Assembly: GCF_041224415.1 (NCBI RefSeq) | Contig: NZ_JBGFFE010000005.1 | Location: forward strand, 66,904 to 130,903 | Reading direction: 5' to 3' | DNA length: 64,000 bases | Source of the DNA: Clostridium_B lapidicellarium | GTDB lineage: Bacteria > Bacillota > Clostridia > Clostridiales > Clostridiaceae | Translations under genes and position numbers: made by a program | The notes under the pieces: generated by a model | What the model saw: only the letters and a program-made list of their open reading frames with translations | Databases searched by the model: none | What the model was told of the DNA's origin: nothing | Part shown: positions 8,811 through 18,221 of the stretch, piece after piece | Position numbering within the stretch: position 1 is the stretch's first letter | How the letters are laid out: the number at the start of each line of letters is the position of its first letter

Positions 8811-10604
8811 ATGTTTAAAAAAGTATTTTCCTCCGTACTTATATCAATTTTTCTGGTATGTCTAGGCGGAACTACAGCAGATGTAAAAGCCAGTACCACC
8901 CAGGCGGTATCAAATGACACTGAATTCACCGTAAGCATTGACGGGAAAAACATTCCATCAAAATATGTACAACCTTATCAGGACTCAAATTCAACAGTCA
9001 TGGTTTCCCTAAATGTATTTTCCGGGAAATTAAATGGAAACTTAAAGGTAGGCACAAACACCGCTGAATTCATCACTCCAACCTACACCATAAATCTCAA
9101 AAACAGCAATAAGAAAATATCTGTGAACAACAACAATATTATCCTGTCAACAGCTCCAATCATAAAAACTAATTTTGTATTTGTACCTCTGGAGTTTTTC
9201 AGCAGAATATTCGGTAAGACCATAAACTGGGACAACAGTACAAAAAGCATTAAAATAACAACCCCCGAAAAAGTACAGATAAATCAAGAAAGTTCCTACA
9301 TTTCGCAAAAATTGGACGCCTATTTAAGTGCACTTCAAAATACGGATAATTTTCACGGCAGCGTACTCGCGGCCCGGAATGGAAAGATACTCTTAGACAA
9401 GGGTTATGGTAAATCAGATTTTCAGCAAAATATTCAAAATACCCAAAACACCACCTTTCCCATAGGTTCCATGACCAAACAATTTACGGCAATGGCCATA
9501 ATGCAGCTGGTCGAAAAAGGTCTGATAAACACAGGTGATCCCATTTCAAAATACATCCCCGATTTTCCAAGAGGAGATACCATAACAATAGGAAACCTTC
9601 TCACACACAGTTCAGGAATTGTAAATTGCACCAATCTCCCTGAATTCTGGAGCATGAATCAATACTCTTTGGGAGATATAAACAAAGTAATGGATATATT
9701 TAAAAATAAGCCTCTGGAATTTAAACCGGGAAGCAATTTCAGCTACAGCAATTCAGGATATATACTTCTGGGATATATAATTACAAAAGTAAGTAAAATG
9801 AGTTACGAAGACTACCTTCAAAAAAATATCTTCCAGCCTCTGGATATGAAAAATACAGGACTAAGCTATAACGGCAGTGAAAAAATGTATTCTTCAACAG
9901 GCTACGGAGGTTACCTGGACGTGTATTCTGTAAACGATGAAGCAACACTTAAGGGGACCTACGGTGCAGGATGCCTGTACTCAAGCACAGAAGATCTATA
10001 CAAATGGGACAGGGCTCTTTATACGGAAAAACTTGTTAAAAAGTCTACATTGGACAATATATTTTCAGATCACATGGCAATGACATCTTCAGGACCTTAC
10101 TACGGATACGGATGGATGCTTTCAAATGGAAAATACGGGAGAAAAATATATCACGGCGGAAATACAGTTGGATTCACCAGCAATATAGCCAGATATCCCG
10201 ACAAAAATCTGACTATAATCATTCTCACAAATGTAGGTTATTACAACATAAATCCTCTAAATGACACCCTGGCCGGCATAATTCTGGGAGAAAATTACGA
10301 ACTTCCAGCGGCAAAACATGTAGTCAACCTGAATGTTAAAAATTTAGATAAATATATTGGCAGTTACAAGCTGCAAAATAGCCCTGGAAATGTATCCATA
10401 ACCACCGACGGGAAATCCATCTTTTACGAGCAGAACAACCAAGGTGAAAAATATCAGCTATATCCCCAGTCCCAAGTTAAATTTTTCCTCAGGATTGCAG
10501 ATGTGAACCTTAAATTTGACACGGACAACAATGGTGAAATTACAGGACTTGAACTGTCCCAACCCGCACTGGGTCTCAACCTGCATGCAGATAAAACAGA
10601 ATAA
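8811..10604 (+). CDS. Secreted serine beta-lactamase-family hydrolase with copper-amine-oxidase-like N domain
   Basis: 597-residue exported protein. A signal peptide (VFSSVLISIFLVCLGGTTA, about residues 4-25) is followed by a copper amine oxidase N-terminal-like domain (about residues 40-155), a module common in clostridial surface proteins. The serine hydrolase domain carries SMTK (catalytic Ser-Lys), YSN and HGG, the three motifs of class C beta-lactamases and DD-peptidases. This family includes many esterases and peptidases, so antibiotic resistance should not be assumed. The ATG at 8811 is preferred because AAAGGA lies 10 bases upstream; the ATG at 8802 touches that site. Confidence 0.85.
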   Translation: MFKKVFSSVLISIFLVCLGGTTADVKASTTQAVSNDTEFTVSIDGKNIPSKYVQPYQDSNSTVMVSLNVFSGKLNGNLKVGTNTAEFITPTYTINLKNSNKKISVNNNNIILSTAPIIKTNFVFVPLEFFSRIFGKTINWDNSTKSIKITTPEKVQINQESSYISQKLDAYLSALQNTDNFHGSVLAARNGKILLDKGYGKSDFQQNIQNTQNTTFPIGSMTKQFTAMAIMQLVEKGLINTGDPISKYIPDFPRGDTITIGNLLTHSSGIVNCTNLPEFWSMNQYSLGDINKVMDIFKNKPLEFKPGSNFSYSNSGYILLGYIITKVSKMSYEDYLQKNIFQPLDMKNTGLSYNGSEKMYSSTGYGGYLDVYSVNDEATLKGTYGAGCLYSSTEDLYKWDRALYTEKLVKKSTLDNIFSDHMAMTSSGPYYGYGWMLSNGKYGRKIYHGGNTVGFTSNIARYPDKNLTIIILTNVGYYNINPLNDTLAGIILGENYELPAAKHVVNLNVKNLDKYIGSYKLQNSPGNVSITTDGKSIFYEQNNQGEKYQLYPQSQVKFFLRIADVNLKFDTDNNGEITGLELSQPALGLNLHADKTE

Positions 10605-10608
10605 AATC

Positions 10609-10648
10609 AAAGGCCAGATCCTGCCTCTGTAGCACCTGGCTTTAACTA
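10609..10648. terminator. Putative bidirectional terminator
   Basis: GCCAG (10613-10617) and CTGGC (10636-10640), flanked by an A-run on the left and a T-run on the right, sit in the 51-base gap between two converging genes. The stem is short and imperfect. Confidence 0.4.
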
Positions 10649-10655
10649 ATTTTAT

Positions 10656-11360
10656 TTAAAGCAATTTCAGTATATCCTGTTTCATACTTAAAAGTTCCTG
10701 TGAAAACAACCTGTTTTCCTTGTCGTCCCTGTTGAAATCCACTGCAATCTCTTTCTTGACTTTACTGGGTTTTGAGGAAAGTACATATATCCTGTCCGAA
10801 AGAACAATGGCCTCCTCAACGTCGTGGGTTACAAAAAGTACGCTTCTGCCAAGCTTTCTCTTCATATTCAAAATCCACCTCTGCATTTTTCCCCTTGTTA
10901 TGGAATCAAGTGCACCAAAGGGCTCATCCAGAAGCATTATCTCCTTTGAAGAAAGAAATGTTCTTAAAAAGCTGGCTCTCTGCCTCATACCGCCTGAAAG
11001 TTCATAGGGATATTTATCTTCATAACCGCCCAGTCCAAACATATCAATATACTTTTCGGCAATTTTCCTAGATTTATTCCTATTCACCTTTCTTATATCA
11101 AGGGGCAATACCACATTTGAAATTACCGTTTTCCAGGGCAGGAGAAGATCTTTCTGCTGCATATAACCTATGTCATCTTTTACAAAGACACTGCCGCCGT
11201 CCTCTTTTACAAACCCCGTTATTATATTAAAAAGAGTACTCTTGCCGCAGCCGCTCGGACCGAGTATAGAGACAAATTCCCCCCTGTTCAAATACAAACT
11301 TACATTCTGAAGTACTGTCCTTTGGCCAAATTTTTTACACACATTCTCAAGCTCAATCAT
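10656..11360 (-). CDS. ABC importer ATPase, ThiZ/SsuB type
   Basis: ATPase of an importer for thiamine-precursor pyrimidine, nitrate or sulfonate class substrates. 234 residues. Walker A is GPSGCGKST, the signature is LSGGMRQRASFLRT, Walker B is IMLLDEPFGALD and the H-loop is VTHDVEEA. The start is MIELENVCKKF at 11360, 13 bases after the stop of the binding-protein gene; a longer reading would overlap that gene. Last gene of the four-gene operon. Confidence 0.88.
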   Translation of the reverse strand: MIELENVCKKFGQRTVLQNVSLYLNRGEFVSILGPSGCGKSTLFNIITGFVKEDGGSVFVKDDIGYMQQKDLLLPWKTVISNVVLPLDIRKVNRNKSRKIAEKYIDMFGLGGYEDKYPYELSGGMRQRASFLRTFLSSKEIMLLDEPFGALDSITRGKMQRWILNMKRKLGRSVLFVTHDVEEAIVLSDRIYVLSSKPSKVKKEIAVDFNRDDKENRLFSQELLSMKQDILKLL

Positions 11361-11373
11361 AGTATCGCCTGTA

Positions 11374-12378
11374 TTATTTGGGAAGGAATTCGTTTGTAAA
11401 TGCATCACTTGTATTTAACTCCTTTTTTATCAGGCCCTTATCTTTCAAAAATTTGGCATAACGCTGCCATACCTGAGATTTCATAACTCCCCATCTGGGA
11501 GCATCTGCCACATACTGTTTCGCCATGTACTTTTGACTTTCAACAGCCAGATTCTTGTCTATCTCCGGAGCATACTTCAAAAGTATTCCTGCGCTTTCCT
11601 CAGGATGTTTTATGGAATATTCATAGCCCTTGGCAGTAGCCGCTAAAAATTTCTTCACTTTTTCTGGATTTTTATCTATAATTCTATCACTGCTTATAAG
11701 AATAGGTGTGTAGTAGTCCAGGGACGGATCCAAATTTCTGACAGGTATGTAATCAAGCTGTTCTCCCTTCAATTTAGCCTGTATGCCGGTCCAGCCTTCA
11801 AATATCCAAGCAAAGTCCACGTTTTTTTTCGTAGCCGCAAAAAAATCATCGCTTCCAATGTTTACTATTTTGACTTTCTTAAAATCACCGCCGCTCTTTT
11901 CCATCACAGCTTTAAGCACCGCCTCTTCAGAAGGCGACCCCCATCCTCCATACACTTTTCCTTCAAAATCCTTCGGAGTTTTTATATTTTTGCTCTTTGG
12001 CGCGGCAAATCCGGAAGTATTGTGCTGTATTATTGCAGCAATAGCCTTCACAGGAAGCGGTTTATCGCCTGTAAGTGCATAGGTAACATCTTCCTGATAG
12101 CTCACTCCAAAATCACCCTTCCCGGCAGCTATGAGATTGGTAACACTTCCGGCAGACGGTTGAACTATCTTAACATCCAGCCCTTCATTCTTATAATATC
12201 CCTTGTTCAAGGCCACATACAGTCCAGTATGATTTGTATTTGGAGTCCAATCCAATATCACAGTAGTCTTTTCCAAAGAATTTGATGTTTTATTCTTATT
12301 ATCTGTTCCACACCCCGACAGAACAACCACACTTACAAAAACAGCCAATATCAAAAATATAAATTTTCTTTTTTTCAT
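11374..12378 (-). CDS. ABC importer substrate-binding lipoprotein, NMT1/ThiY type
   Basis: 334-residue lipoprotein: the signal peptide ends in a lipobox (VVVLSGCG), then a periplasmic-binding fold begins VILDWTPNTNHTGLYVALNKGYY. That opening is the hallmark of ThiY/NMT1-like proteins that bind the N-formyl-aminopyrimidine precursor of thiamine. GWGSPSEEA and DFAWIFEGW line up with ligand-contact regions of that family. No thiamine riboswitch is seen upstream, so the ligand stays an inference. Confidence 0.85.
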   Translation of the reverse strand: MKKRKFIFLILAVFVSVVVLSGCGTDNKNKTSNSLEKTTVILDWTPNTNHTGLYVALNKGYYKNEGLDVKIVQPSAGSVTNLIAAGKGDFGVSYQEDVTYALTGDKPLPVKAIAAIIQHNTSGFAAPKSKNIKTPKDFEGKVYGGWGSPSEEAVLKAVMEKSGGDFKKVKIVNIGSDDFFAATKKNVDFAWIFEGWTGIQAKLKGEQLDYIPVRNLDPSLDYYTPILISSDRIIDKNPEKVKKFLAATAKGYEYSIKHPEESAGILLKYAPEIDKNLAVESQKYMAKQYVADAPRWGVMKSQVWQRYAKFLKDKGLIKKELNTSDAFTNEFLPK

Positions 12379-12390
12379 TATTTTCCCCTC

Positions 12391-13143
12391 TTATCTCCAA
12401 TGTATTACTTTTTTACCTATGAAATCTATAATATAAATTATTGCGATACTTATCACAACAATAACTATGATTGAAGCAAATACTTTATCAAGCTGGTAGG
12501 CGTTTTTGGCTCTTACCATATACACGCCTATTCCACTGTCTCCCCCCAGCCACTCACCTATAATTGCAGCCATTATCATGTAAGTTGCAGCAATCTTCAA
12601 GCCTGAAAAGAAATTCACCATGGCATAGGGAAGTTTGAGATGGTAAAATATCTGAAGCCTGGAGGCTTTCATGTTATGAAATAAATTTATGTAATCCGGG
12701 TCTATCTTTTCCAGGCCATCCACAAGGTTTACAACTATGGGGAAAAAACACACCATTATCACAACTATTATCTTGGGAAGTACTCCAAATCCGAACCATA
12801 TTATGAAAAGCGGTGCTATGGCTATAGTCGGAATAGTCTGAGATATAAGCAGAATAGGATATAATGATTTTTTAACTATATTGAAGCTATCCATTATTAT
12901 AGCCAATACAAATGAAAATACTATGGATATAAAAAACCCTATAAAGGACTCATAAAGGGTAACCTCCGTATCTTTCATTATATTCCCAAAATCCGAAATA
13001 AGGGTTTTTACAATATCAAGCGGAGAAGGAAGAATATATGGCTGTATATACTGGAATCCCACCACCAACTGCCATATAACTACAACTACTACTATTGTGA
13101 GTACGGGATATATTTTATTTTGAATATTTTTTAATCTCTTCAT
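12391..13143 (-). CDS. ABC importer permease, ThiX/SsuC type
   Basis: About 250 residues with six membrane helices and the BPD_transp_1 EAA-type loop around GEWLGGDSGIGVYMVRA and IIGE. The N-terminal PYILPSPLDIVKTL is typical of the nitrate/sulfonate/HMP-precursor permeases. I place the start at the ATG 13143, 6 bases after AAGGTG; a GTG at 13152 overlaps that site. It follows the sulfatase gene after about 20 bases and precedes the binding protein by 12. Confidence 0.87.
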   Translation of the reverse strand: MKRLKNIQNKIYPVLTIVVVVVIWQLVVGFQYIQPYILPSPLDIVKTLISDFGNIMKDTEVTLYESFIGFFISIVFSFVLAIIMDSFNIVKKSLYPILLISQTIPTIAIAPLFIIWFGFGVLPKIIVVIMVCFFPIVVNLVDGLEKIDPDYINLFHNMKASRLQIFYHLKLPYAMVNFFSGLKIAATYMIMAAIIGEWLGGDSGIGVYMVRAKNAYQLDKVFASIIVIVVISIAIIYIIDFIGKKVIHWR

Positions 13144-13162
13144 TCCAAGCACCTTAGATTTT

Positions 13163-15013
13163 CTATTTTTTCAATTTATCCATTACATTGTGCTTTAATA
13201 TATAATCAGAATATCCAAGCTGATCCAGCACATTTTCCTTCTCTTTCCTAAGCCTGTCATTTTCAGCTGCTTTTTTCCCCGTCTTCATACTATAGTATAC
13301 ATTATCCCCAGAAGAATAATAGTAATTTTTGTCTATAAAGGAACCATTCCTGAATATCACCCTTTGATTTATGGGGTTAAAAAGATCTTTGCCAAGCATA
13401 TCTTTTTCAGGCAGATTAAATAAATTGCAAACCGTGGGGTATACATCCATTTCTCCTCCATAAGTATTGTTTACACCTTTTACCGATTCATCGGGAAAAT
13501 GTACCAGAAGAGGTACCTTCTGAAGTTTTTCCCAGTTTACATCGGAGGTAGAATTTATGTTTAAGAATTTAAGCAGCTGATTTCCCCTATCCTTAGGTAC
13601 TGCATAGTGATCTCCGTAAAGTACTACAACTGAATTTTTAAGCGTTCCCCTTTCATCCAGAGAATCCAGAAACATACCCAGCTGTTGGTCCGTATAGTGT
13701 ATTGCCTTTAAGTAGTTTCCAAGGAAAGTGCCATTCAAGCTTCCCACATCGAAATTTCCATATTTGTTCACCTGATCATACGGAAAATGACTGGTAAGTG
13801 TTATCAGGAAAGCGTAATAGGGAGACTTCATGCTGTCCAATTTTATTAGTGACTGGTTCAAAAAAGATCTGTCACTGAGACCCATACCTATTATCTCATT
13901 TCCCCTGTAACTCTTCTCGCCGTAGAAGGTATCAAATCCAAATTTCTTATACATTATATTTCTATTCCAAAAATTTTCCCTAAAGGCATGAAAGGCTGCC
14001 GTGCTGTATCCCTTTTTTTTGAAATTTTCAGGCATAGCATGAAATCTATTACCCGAATACAAGAAATATGCCGACCCCGCAGAAGCCGGATAAAGTGAAT
14101 TATTGGTCATGAACTCCGCATCAGAAGTACCTCCTGCCGCCACCTGATAATAAAAATTATTGAAATATTCAGATCTTCTGGCCCACCTGTTCAAATTTGG
14201 AGTTATTTCCTGTCCATTTACAGAAGCTCCCATTACAAATTCCTGGAGGGCTTCCACCTGTATCATTATAAGATTTTTACCCTCTGCAGAACCCTTTAAA
14301 CTTTTTCCATCCGATTTATTATTATCAATAAATGTATTTATCTCATCTATCTTTTTTTCGGAATCAGGTACCAATTTCGTTATATTTGCTGAAACTGAAT
14401 TATATATGTCAAGACAGTGATAATTCAATACACCCAATTTTCTAGTTATGTAGACTTTATTGTACATCGTACTCAATAGCCTGGGCTGTTCCCTTGAAAG
14501 CCCATAAAAGCTTTTAAAGTCCAAAACAACTCCAAATAAAAGAAGAAGCATAACCACCGGCAGCTTATAATCTGGAAAAACATTACTTCCGTACTGCCTG
14601 ACGTACCTATTTATAAAGGGCACAATAAATGCAATGTCAAAAAAATACAGAAAATCCTTTATATTCATCAGGCTGGATACACTTGATTTTACAGCTCCTA
14701 GCTGGAATCCATTTGCAAGTACAGGAAGAGATATTATATCCTTAAAATATCTAAAATAAATAATATCACTTACTATAAAGGAGCTTATTACAATGTTAAA
14801 TATATAGAGCATTCTGGAACGAGCCCCTGTATTGAAAAACAATGATATAGAAACTATAATCATCACCGAGGCAATAGTTGGAATGAAAAGTGAAACAAAT
14901 TTCATATGTCCTGTTTCCAGATGTTTTCCATATACTAATATTTTGAAAGTTACACATACTATAAAAAATATTACATCCAAAAAATTTAAAAATAACACAT
15001 TTGATTTATCCAT
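13163..15013 (-). CDS. LtaS-family membrane sulfatase (lipoteichoic acid synthase-like)
   Basis: 616-residue membrane protein with about five N-terminal helices and an extracellular sulfatase/phosphoglycerol transferase domain. The catalytic threonine sits in GGTSDAEFMTNNSLYP (Thr296), and metal ligands are expected in the NLIMIQVEAL and YGDHYAV segments. LtaS-type enzymes polymerise glycerol phosphate from phosphatidylglycerol onto glycolipid. The start at 15013 has GAGGA at the right distance. It heads the operon with the ThiXYZ-like importer, a functional pairing I cannot explain. Confidence 0.88.
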   Translation of the reverse strand: MDKSNVLFLNFLDVIFFIVCVTFKILVYGKHLETGHMKFVSLFIPTIASVMIIVSISLFFNTGARSRMLYIFNIVISSFIVSDIIYFRYFKDIISLPVLANGFQLGAVKSSVSSLMNIKDFLYFFDIAFIVPFINRYVRQYGSNVFPDYKLPVVMLLLLFGVVLDFKSFYGLSREQPRLLSTMYNKVYITRKLGVLNYHCLDIYNSVSANITKLVPDSEKKIDEINTFIDNNKSDGKSLKGSAEGKNLIMIQVEALQEFVMGASVNGQEITPNLNRWARRSEYFNNFYYQVAAGGTSDAEFMTNNSLYPASAGSAYFLYSGNRFHAMPENFKKKGYSTAAFHAFRENFWNRNIMYKKFGFDTFYGEKSYRGNEIIGMGLSDRSFLNQSLIKLDSMKSPYYAFLITLTSHFPYDQVNKYGNFDVGSLNGTFLGNYLKAIHYTDQQLGMFLDSLDERGTLKNSVVVLYGDHYAVPKDRGNQLLKFLNINSTSDVNWEKLQKVPLLVHFPDESVKGVNNTYGGEMDVYPTVCNLFNLPEKDMLGKDLFNPINQRVIFRNGSFIDKNYYYSSGDNVYYSMKTGKKAAENDRLRKEKENVLDQLGYSDYILKHNVMDKLKK

Positions 15014-15208
15014 AATTAAATATCCTCTAAACTGATAAACTGAATACAACATTATTTAATACTAAAATTATAAAACTAAACGGTAAAATTGTAAAACAAT
15101 ATGTAAACAATAATAAAAGATCTTTTATAGCTATTTACATAGATGCCATAGTGTAGCATAATATATTTGTCATGTAAAAGCTAAAAAGAAGAAGGAGGCA
15201 TACATTCC

Positions 15209-15757
15209 ATGGGAGAAAACAAGGATGATAATAAATTTTCAGTAGATGAAAAAGCAAAAAAGCAGTTTTTGGAAGAACTGAAAAGTAAAAATATGGAGGA
15301 GAAGAAAAAACTAGAAGAATCTAAGAAAGAGGAAAAAGAAGATAAAAAGCCTGAAGCTAAAGATACCATGAAAGAGGACAATAAAGACAAAACCGATGAC
15401 ACTAAGATAAATAATTTTGAAAAGGACACTGCCAAAATCAAACCTTCAGACGTCAAAGAAAATACCAATTCAGATAAAAACTCAAATAAGAAAAAGAGTC
15501 TGATACCGCAGAATCTAAAACTCTCAGTTATAGATACGGCTGTACCAGCTGTAATTTCATTGGCCCTACTTTATTTATTTGACCTTATTTTAAGGCTTCT
15601 GTTCGGATATTATATAGCAGATATGAAGGGTATGTATATAATATTGTTCCTAATTGTATTAGTACTGTATCCTGTTATAATGAGAAGCTGCAAATTCAGA
15701 AAGACTTTAGGTGAAAAATTTACTAAAGCATCAAAAAAGGAGCAGATTGGAAATTGA
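15209..15757 (+). CDS. Charged, Lys/Glu-rich membrane protein of unknown function
   Basis: 182 residues. The first ~100 residues are very rich in Lys, Glu and Asp and probably disordered or coiled coil; then two hydrophobic segments (about residues 112-133 and 139-158) form a hairpin in the membrane, with a short basic tail. I do not recognise a family. An AAGGAGG site lies 11 bases before the ATG. The stop overlaps the TTG start of the rRNA methyltransferase by 4 bases, so the two are translationally coupled. Confidence 0.7.
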   Translation: MGENKDDNKFSVDEKAKKQFLEELKSKNMEEKKKLEESKKEEKEDKKPEAKDTMKEDNKDKTDDTKINNFEKDTAKIKPSDVKENTNSDKNSNKKKSLIPQNLKLSVIDTAVPAVISLALLYLFDLILRLLFGYYIADMKGMYIILFLIVLVLYPVIMRSCKFRKTLGEKFTKASKKEQIGN

Positions 15758-17115
15758 AAAAGGGAAATCAATATGAATTTTCCATAGAGGAATCACAATT
15801 CCCAGCAATGGGAATTGCACAAAGGGATGGATTGAAAGTATATATAAAAAACTCAGTACCTGGTCAGAAAATAAAAGGTCAGATTACGAAAAAAAGAAAT
15901 GGATATGCAGAAGCTAAAATAATTGAAATAATTGAAAATGTAAATTATGCAATAGATCCGGCCTGCCCCCACTTCAACCTCTGCGGCGGATGTAATTTTC
16001 AGTTTATACCCTATGATATGCAGGTCAAATTAAAAATGCGGCAGGTTTTGGATCTTTTCCAGCAATCATCTATTAAAAATTTTAAATTCCTGGGTATAGA
16101 AAAAAGCCCTGATAAATTTCAATACAGAAATAAAATGGAATTTACCTTTGGAGATGAACAAAAGGGTGGACCTCTTACCCTGGGAATGCACATGAAAGGA
16201 AAGGCATTCGGGATTGTGAATGCTGACAGATGTAAAATAGTCGATGAGGATTTCAATCTCATCTTAAATAAAACTGTACTCTATTTCAGGGAAAAAAAGC
16301 TGTCCTACTACAGGGTTCGAAGCCATAGAGGATTCCTGAGAAATCTGGTAATCAGAAAAGGAAAAAATACGGGGGAAATACTGATAAACATTGTAACTAC
16401 TTCGCAAATTGATTTCGATTTCACTGAAATAACTGAAATATTAAAGGATTTAAATTACAGCGGCAAATTAAAGGGTATACTTCACACTATAAATGACAGT
16501 CTGTCAGATACAGTAAAAAACGACTCTATTGAAATACTATATGGAAACGGTTTTATAATTGAAAAAATTTTGGGATTGAAATTTAAAATCTACCCGCAAT
16601 CCTTTTTTCAGACCAATTCCCGTGGTACTGAAAAATTATACGATATAATAAAAAATTTCATAGGGGATTCTTCATCAAAGACAATTTTCGACCTTTACTG
16701 CGGCACTGGAACCATAGCACAAATACTGTCTTCCCATGCAAAAAAAGTGATAGGCGTAGAACTGGTAAAGGAAGCTGTGAAATCTGCCAGGGAAAATGCA
16801 GTATTGAACAATATAGAAAATTGTAGTTTTATAGCGGGAGATGTGCTTAACGTAATAAAAACCCTGGAGGACAAACCTGACATAATAGTACTCGATCCCC
16901 CAAGGCCTGGAATCAATCCCAAAGCAATCAAACAGATTACAGCTTTCAATGCTTCACAGATAGTTTACATATCCTGCAACCCAAAATCTCTTGTAAATGA
17001 CCTGAACTCATTTATTGGTTCCGGATATAAATTAGACAAGGTAAAACTGATGGATATGTTCCCGCACACCGCCCACGTTGAGACGTGCGTATTGATGTCA
17101 AGGGTAAAAAAGTAA
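15754..17115 (+). CDS. rlmD: 23S rRNA (uracil-5-)-methyltransferase, RumA/RlmD family
   Basis: Methylates a uracil of 23S rRNA at C5 with SAM. 453 residues: TRAM domain (about 1-65), iron-sulfur ligands in CPHFNLCGGC (residues 71-80), SAM motif FDLYCGTGTIAQI, then VLDPPRPGI and the catalytic cysteine in YISCNPKSL (about residue 408). The TTG start is fixed by AAGGAG upstream. The 3' end (HVETCVLMSRVKK) carries the left attachment repeat: the last few codons come from the inserted element and leave the protein intact. Confidence 0.93.
   Translation: MKKGNQYEFSIEESQFPAMGIAQRDGLKVYIKNSVPGQKIKGQITKKRNGYAEAKIIEIIENVNYAIDPACPHFNLCGGCNFQFIPYDMQVKLKMRQVLDLFQQSSIKNFKFLGIEKSPDKFQYRNKMEFTFGDEQKGGPLTLGMHMKGKAFGIVNADRCKIVDEDFNLILNKTVLYFREKKLSYYRVRSHRGFLRNLVIRKGKNTGEILINIVTTSQIDFDFTEITEILKDLNYSGKLKGILHTINDSLSDTVKNDSIEILYGNGFIIEKILGLKFKIYPQSFFQTNSRGTEKLYDIIKNFIGDSSSKTIFDLYCGTGTIAQILSSHAKKVIGVELVKEAVKSARENAVLNNIENCSFIAGDVLNVIKTLEDKPDIIVLDPPRPGINPKAIKQITAFNASQIVYISCNPKSLVNDLNSFIGSGYKLDKVKLMDMFPHTAHVETCVLMSRVKK
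17089..17108 (+). repeat. Left attachment-site repeat (attL) in the rlmD 3' end
   Basis: The 20 bases GTATTGATGTCAAGGGTAAA recur exactly at 62631-62650. They encode the last conserved residues of the RumA-family protein. Serine-recombinase elements are known to use this gene end as target. Base composition shifts just beyond it. Confidence 0.75.
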
Positions 17116-17387
17116 CGGCTGAAAAGCCTTTGATTTCAGGGCGCTTACGGGGTTGATGACTAATTCTGCTGACTGGAGCAAGTTGCTTTGTGGAAACTTA
17201 TCTACGGAGCGCTTCTGAAGCTGTTCCAGAATTCTGTCACATAGTTGAGTTGCCAGATTAGATGTTAGCCTTTGAGGCAGTGGATTAGATGTTTTTTGAT
17301 GCTGCGTGTCGAGGATAGATGTCAGGAAATGCAGTCGCGAAATTTATCATTTCTTTTTTGGAATAGTAAAAAGGGGAGGGCTCAGCT
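17116..17387. repeat. Left-end region of the element with iterated GATWGATGTY motifs
   Basis: 272 bases without a gene. It holds ATTAGATGTT at 17257-17266 and 17284-17293 and GATAGATGTC at 17314-17323, spaced 27-30 bases, all on the plus strand, plus a weaker copy near 17150. The same family of motifs recurs right of the second attachment repeat (62786-62865). They could be recombinase or accessory-factor sites; no function is shown. Confidence 0.55.
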
Positions 17388-18203
17388 GTGGAGTACGTAG
17401 TAGCCGGAATATGTATTGTAGCAGCTATGATTATCTGCGCAGTATTTATTTATAGGTCAAGAAAGAAAAATGAGAAAGCTCCCTCATCTGCAGTAAAATC
17501 TATTACTGATGATAAATCAGCTAGACTGCTGACAGTGGAGAACGAGCCACAAGAGGTGGCATTCCGATGGAGATGCTTCCGGCTGAATCAATACCAGCCG
17601 GATCGAAAAGCAGATAATCCAATTTCGTTTTTGAAGGGTTTCCGCGGATATCTGCATACGGACGGTTACCAGGCCTACGGAAAGCTGGAAAATGTTACGC
17701 TGGTCGGCTGCTGGGCTCATGCGCGGCGGAAATTTGACAAGGCAGTAAAAGCTTTGCCAAAGTCCCAGCAGAAAACATCTTCCGCTGGAATCGGGCTGCT
17801 GTACTGCAGCAGGCTTTTTGAAATAGAAAACAGGATCGCGGAACTGTCGCCAGAGGAGCGGAAAAAGCAGCGGCAGAGTCAGGCAAAACCGATTCTGGAC
17901 GCCATCCTGGCATGGGTAAAGACGAGAAACGCGGCGCCGAAGTCCGCCCTCGGCCAGGCACTGCACTATCTTGTGGAACAGTGGCCGCGTCTCATTCATT
18001 ATCTGGATGATGGGCGGCTGGAAATCAGCAACAACCTTGCCGGAGTTGGACGCGAAAGCATCCTGCAATGGATCAATAAGCGTAATATGCCTGCCTATAA
18101 GGTCGGCAGGCTTTGGAAATTCAAATTGTCCGAAATTGACAAATGGATCAGATCCGGCGGCGCATCAGAAGAAAGCAATACGGAAGATAATGAACAGGCT
18201 TAA
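17388..18203 (+). CDS. Chimeric ORF: membrane peptide + IS66 transposase fragment + excisionase-like HTH
   Basis: 271-residue open frame built from three unrelated parts. Residues 1-45 hold one membrane helix and a basic tail. Residues about 62-218 are the C-terminal part of an IS66-family TnpC transposase (FLKGFRGYLHTDGYQAYGKL, VGCWAHARRKFD, GRLEISNN). From about residue 219 it is the C-terminal two thirds of a MerR/excisionase-type HTH protein (WINKRNMPAYKVGRLWKFKL). Transposase activity is unlikely because the N-terminal part of TnpC is gone. The HTH lost its first helix. The frame stays open and has a GGGGAGGG site, so a fusion product may be made. Confidence 0.7.
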   Translation: MEYVVAGICIVAAMIICAVFIYRSRKKNEKAPSSAVKSITDDKSARLLTVENEPQEVAFRWRCFRLNQYQPDRKADNPISFLKGFRGYLHTDGYQAYGKLENVTLVGCWAHARRKFDKAVKALPKSQQKTSSAGIGLLYCSRLFEIENRIAELSPEERKKQRQSQAKPILDAILAWVKTRNAAPKSALGQALHYLVEQWPRLIHYLDDGRLEISNNLAGVGRESILQWINKRNMPAYKVGRLWKFKLSEIDKWIRSGGASEESNTEDNEQA

Positions 18204-18221
18204 AGGAGGGAAAATCCGTTT

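Noticed and set aside
8811..10604. Antibiotic-resistance beta-lactamase
   Set aside because: The SMTK/YSN/HGG motifs are shared with many esterases and peptidases, and the copper-amine-oxidase-like N domain points to a surface protein; no resistance claim is justified.
15014..15208. Thiamine riboswitch ahead of the LtaS/ThiXYZ-like operon
   Set aside because: No CTGAGA or ACCTGA-type THI-box elements in the AT-rich gap.
17257..17323. CRISPR-like array from the repeated GATWGATGTY motif
   Set aside because: Only three 10-base units with unequal spacing, no longer repeat and no cas genes in the window.
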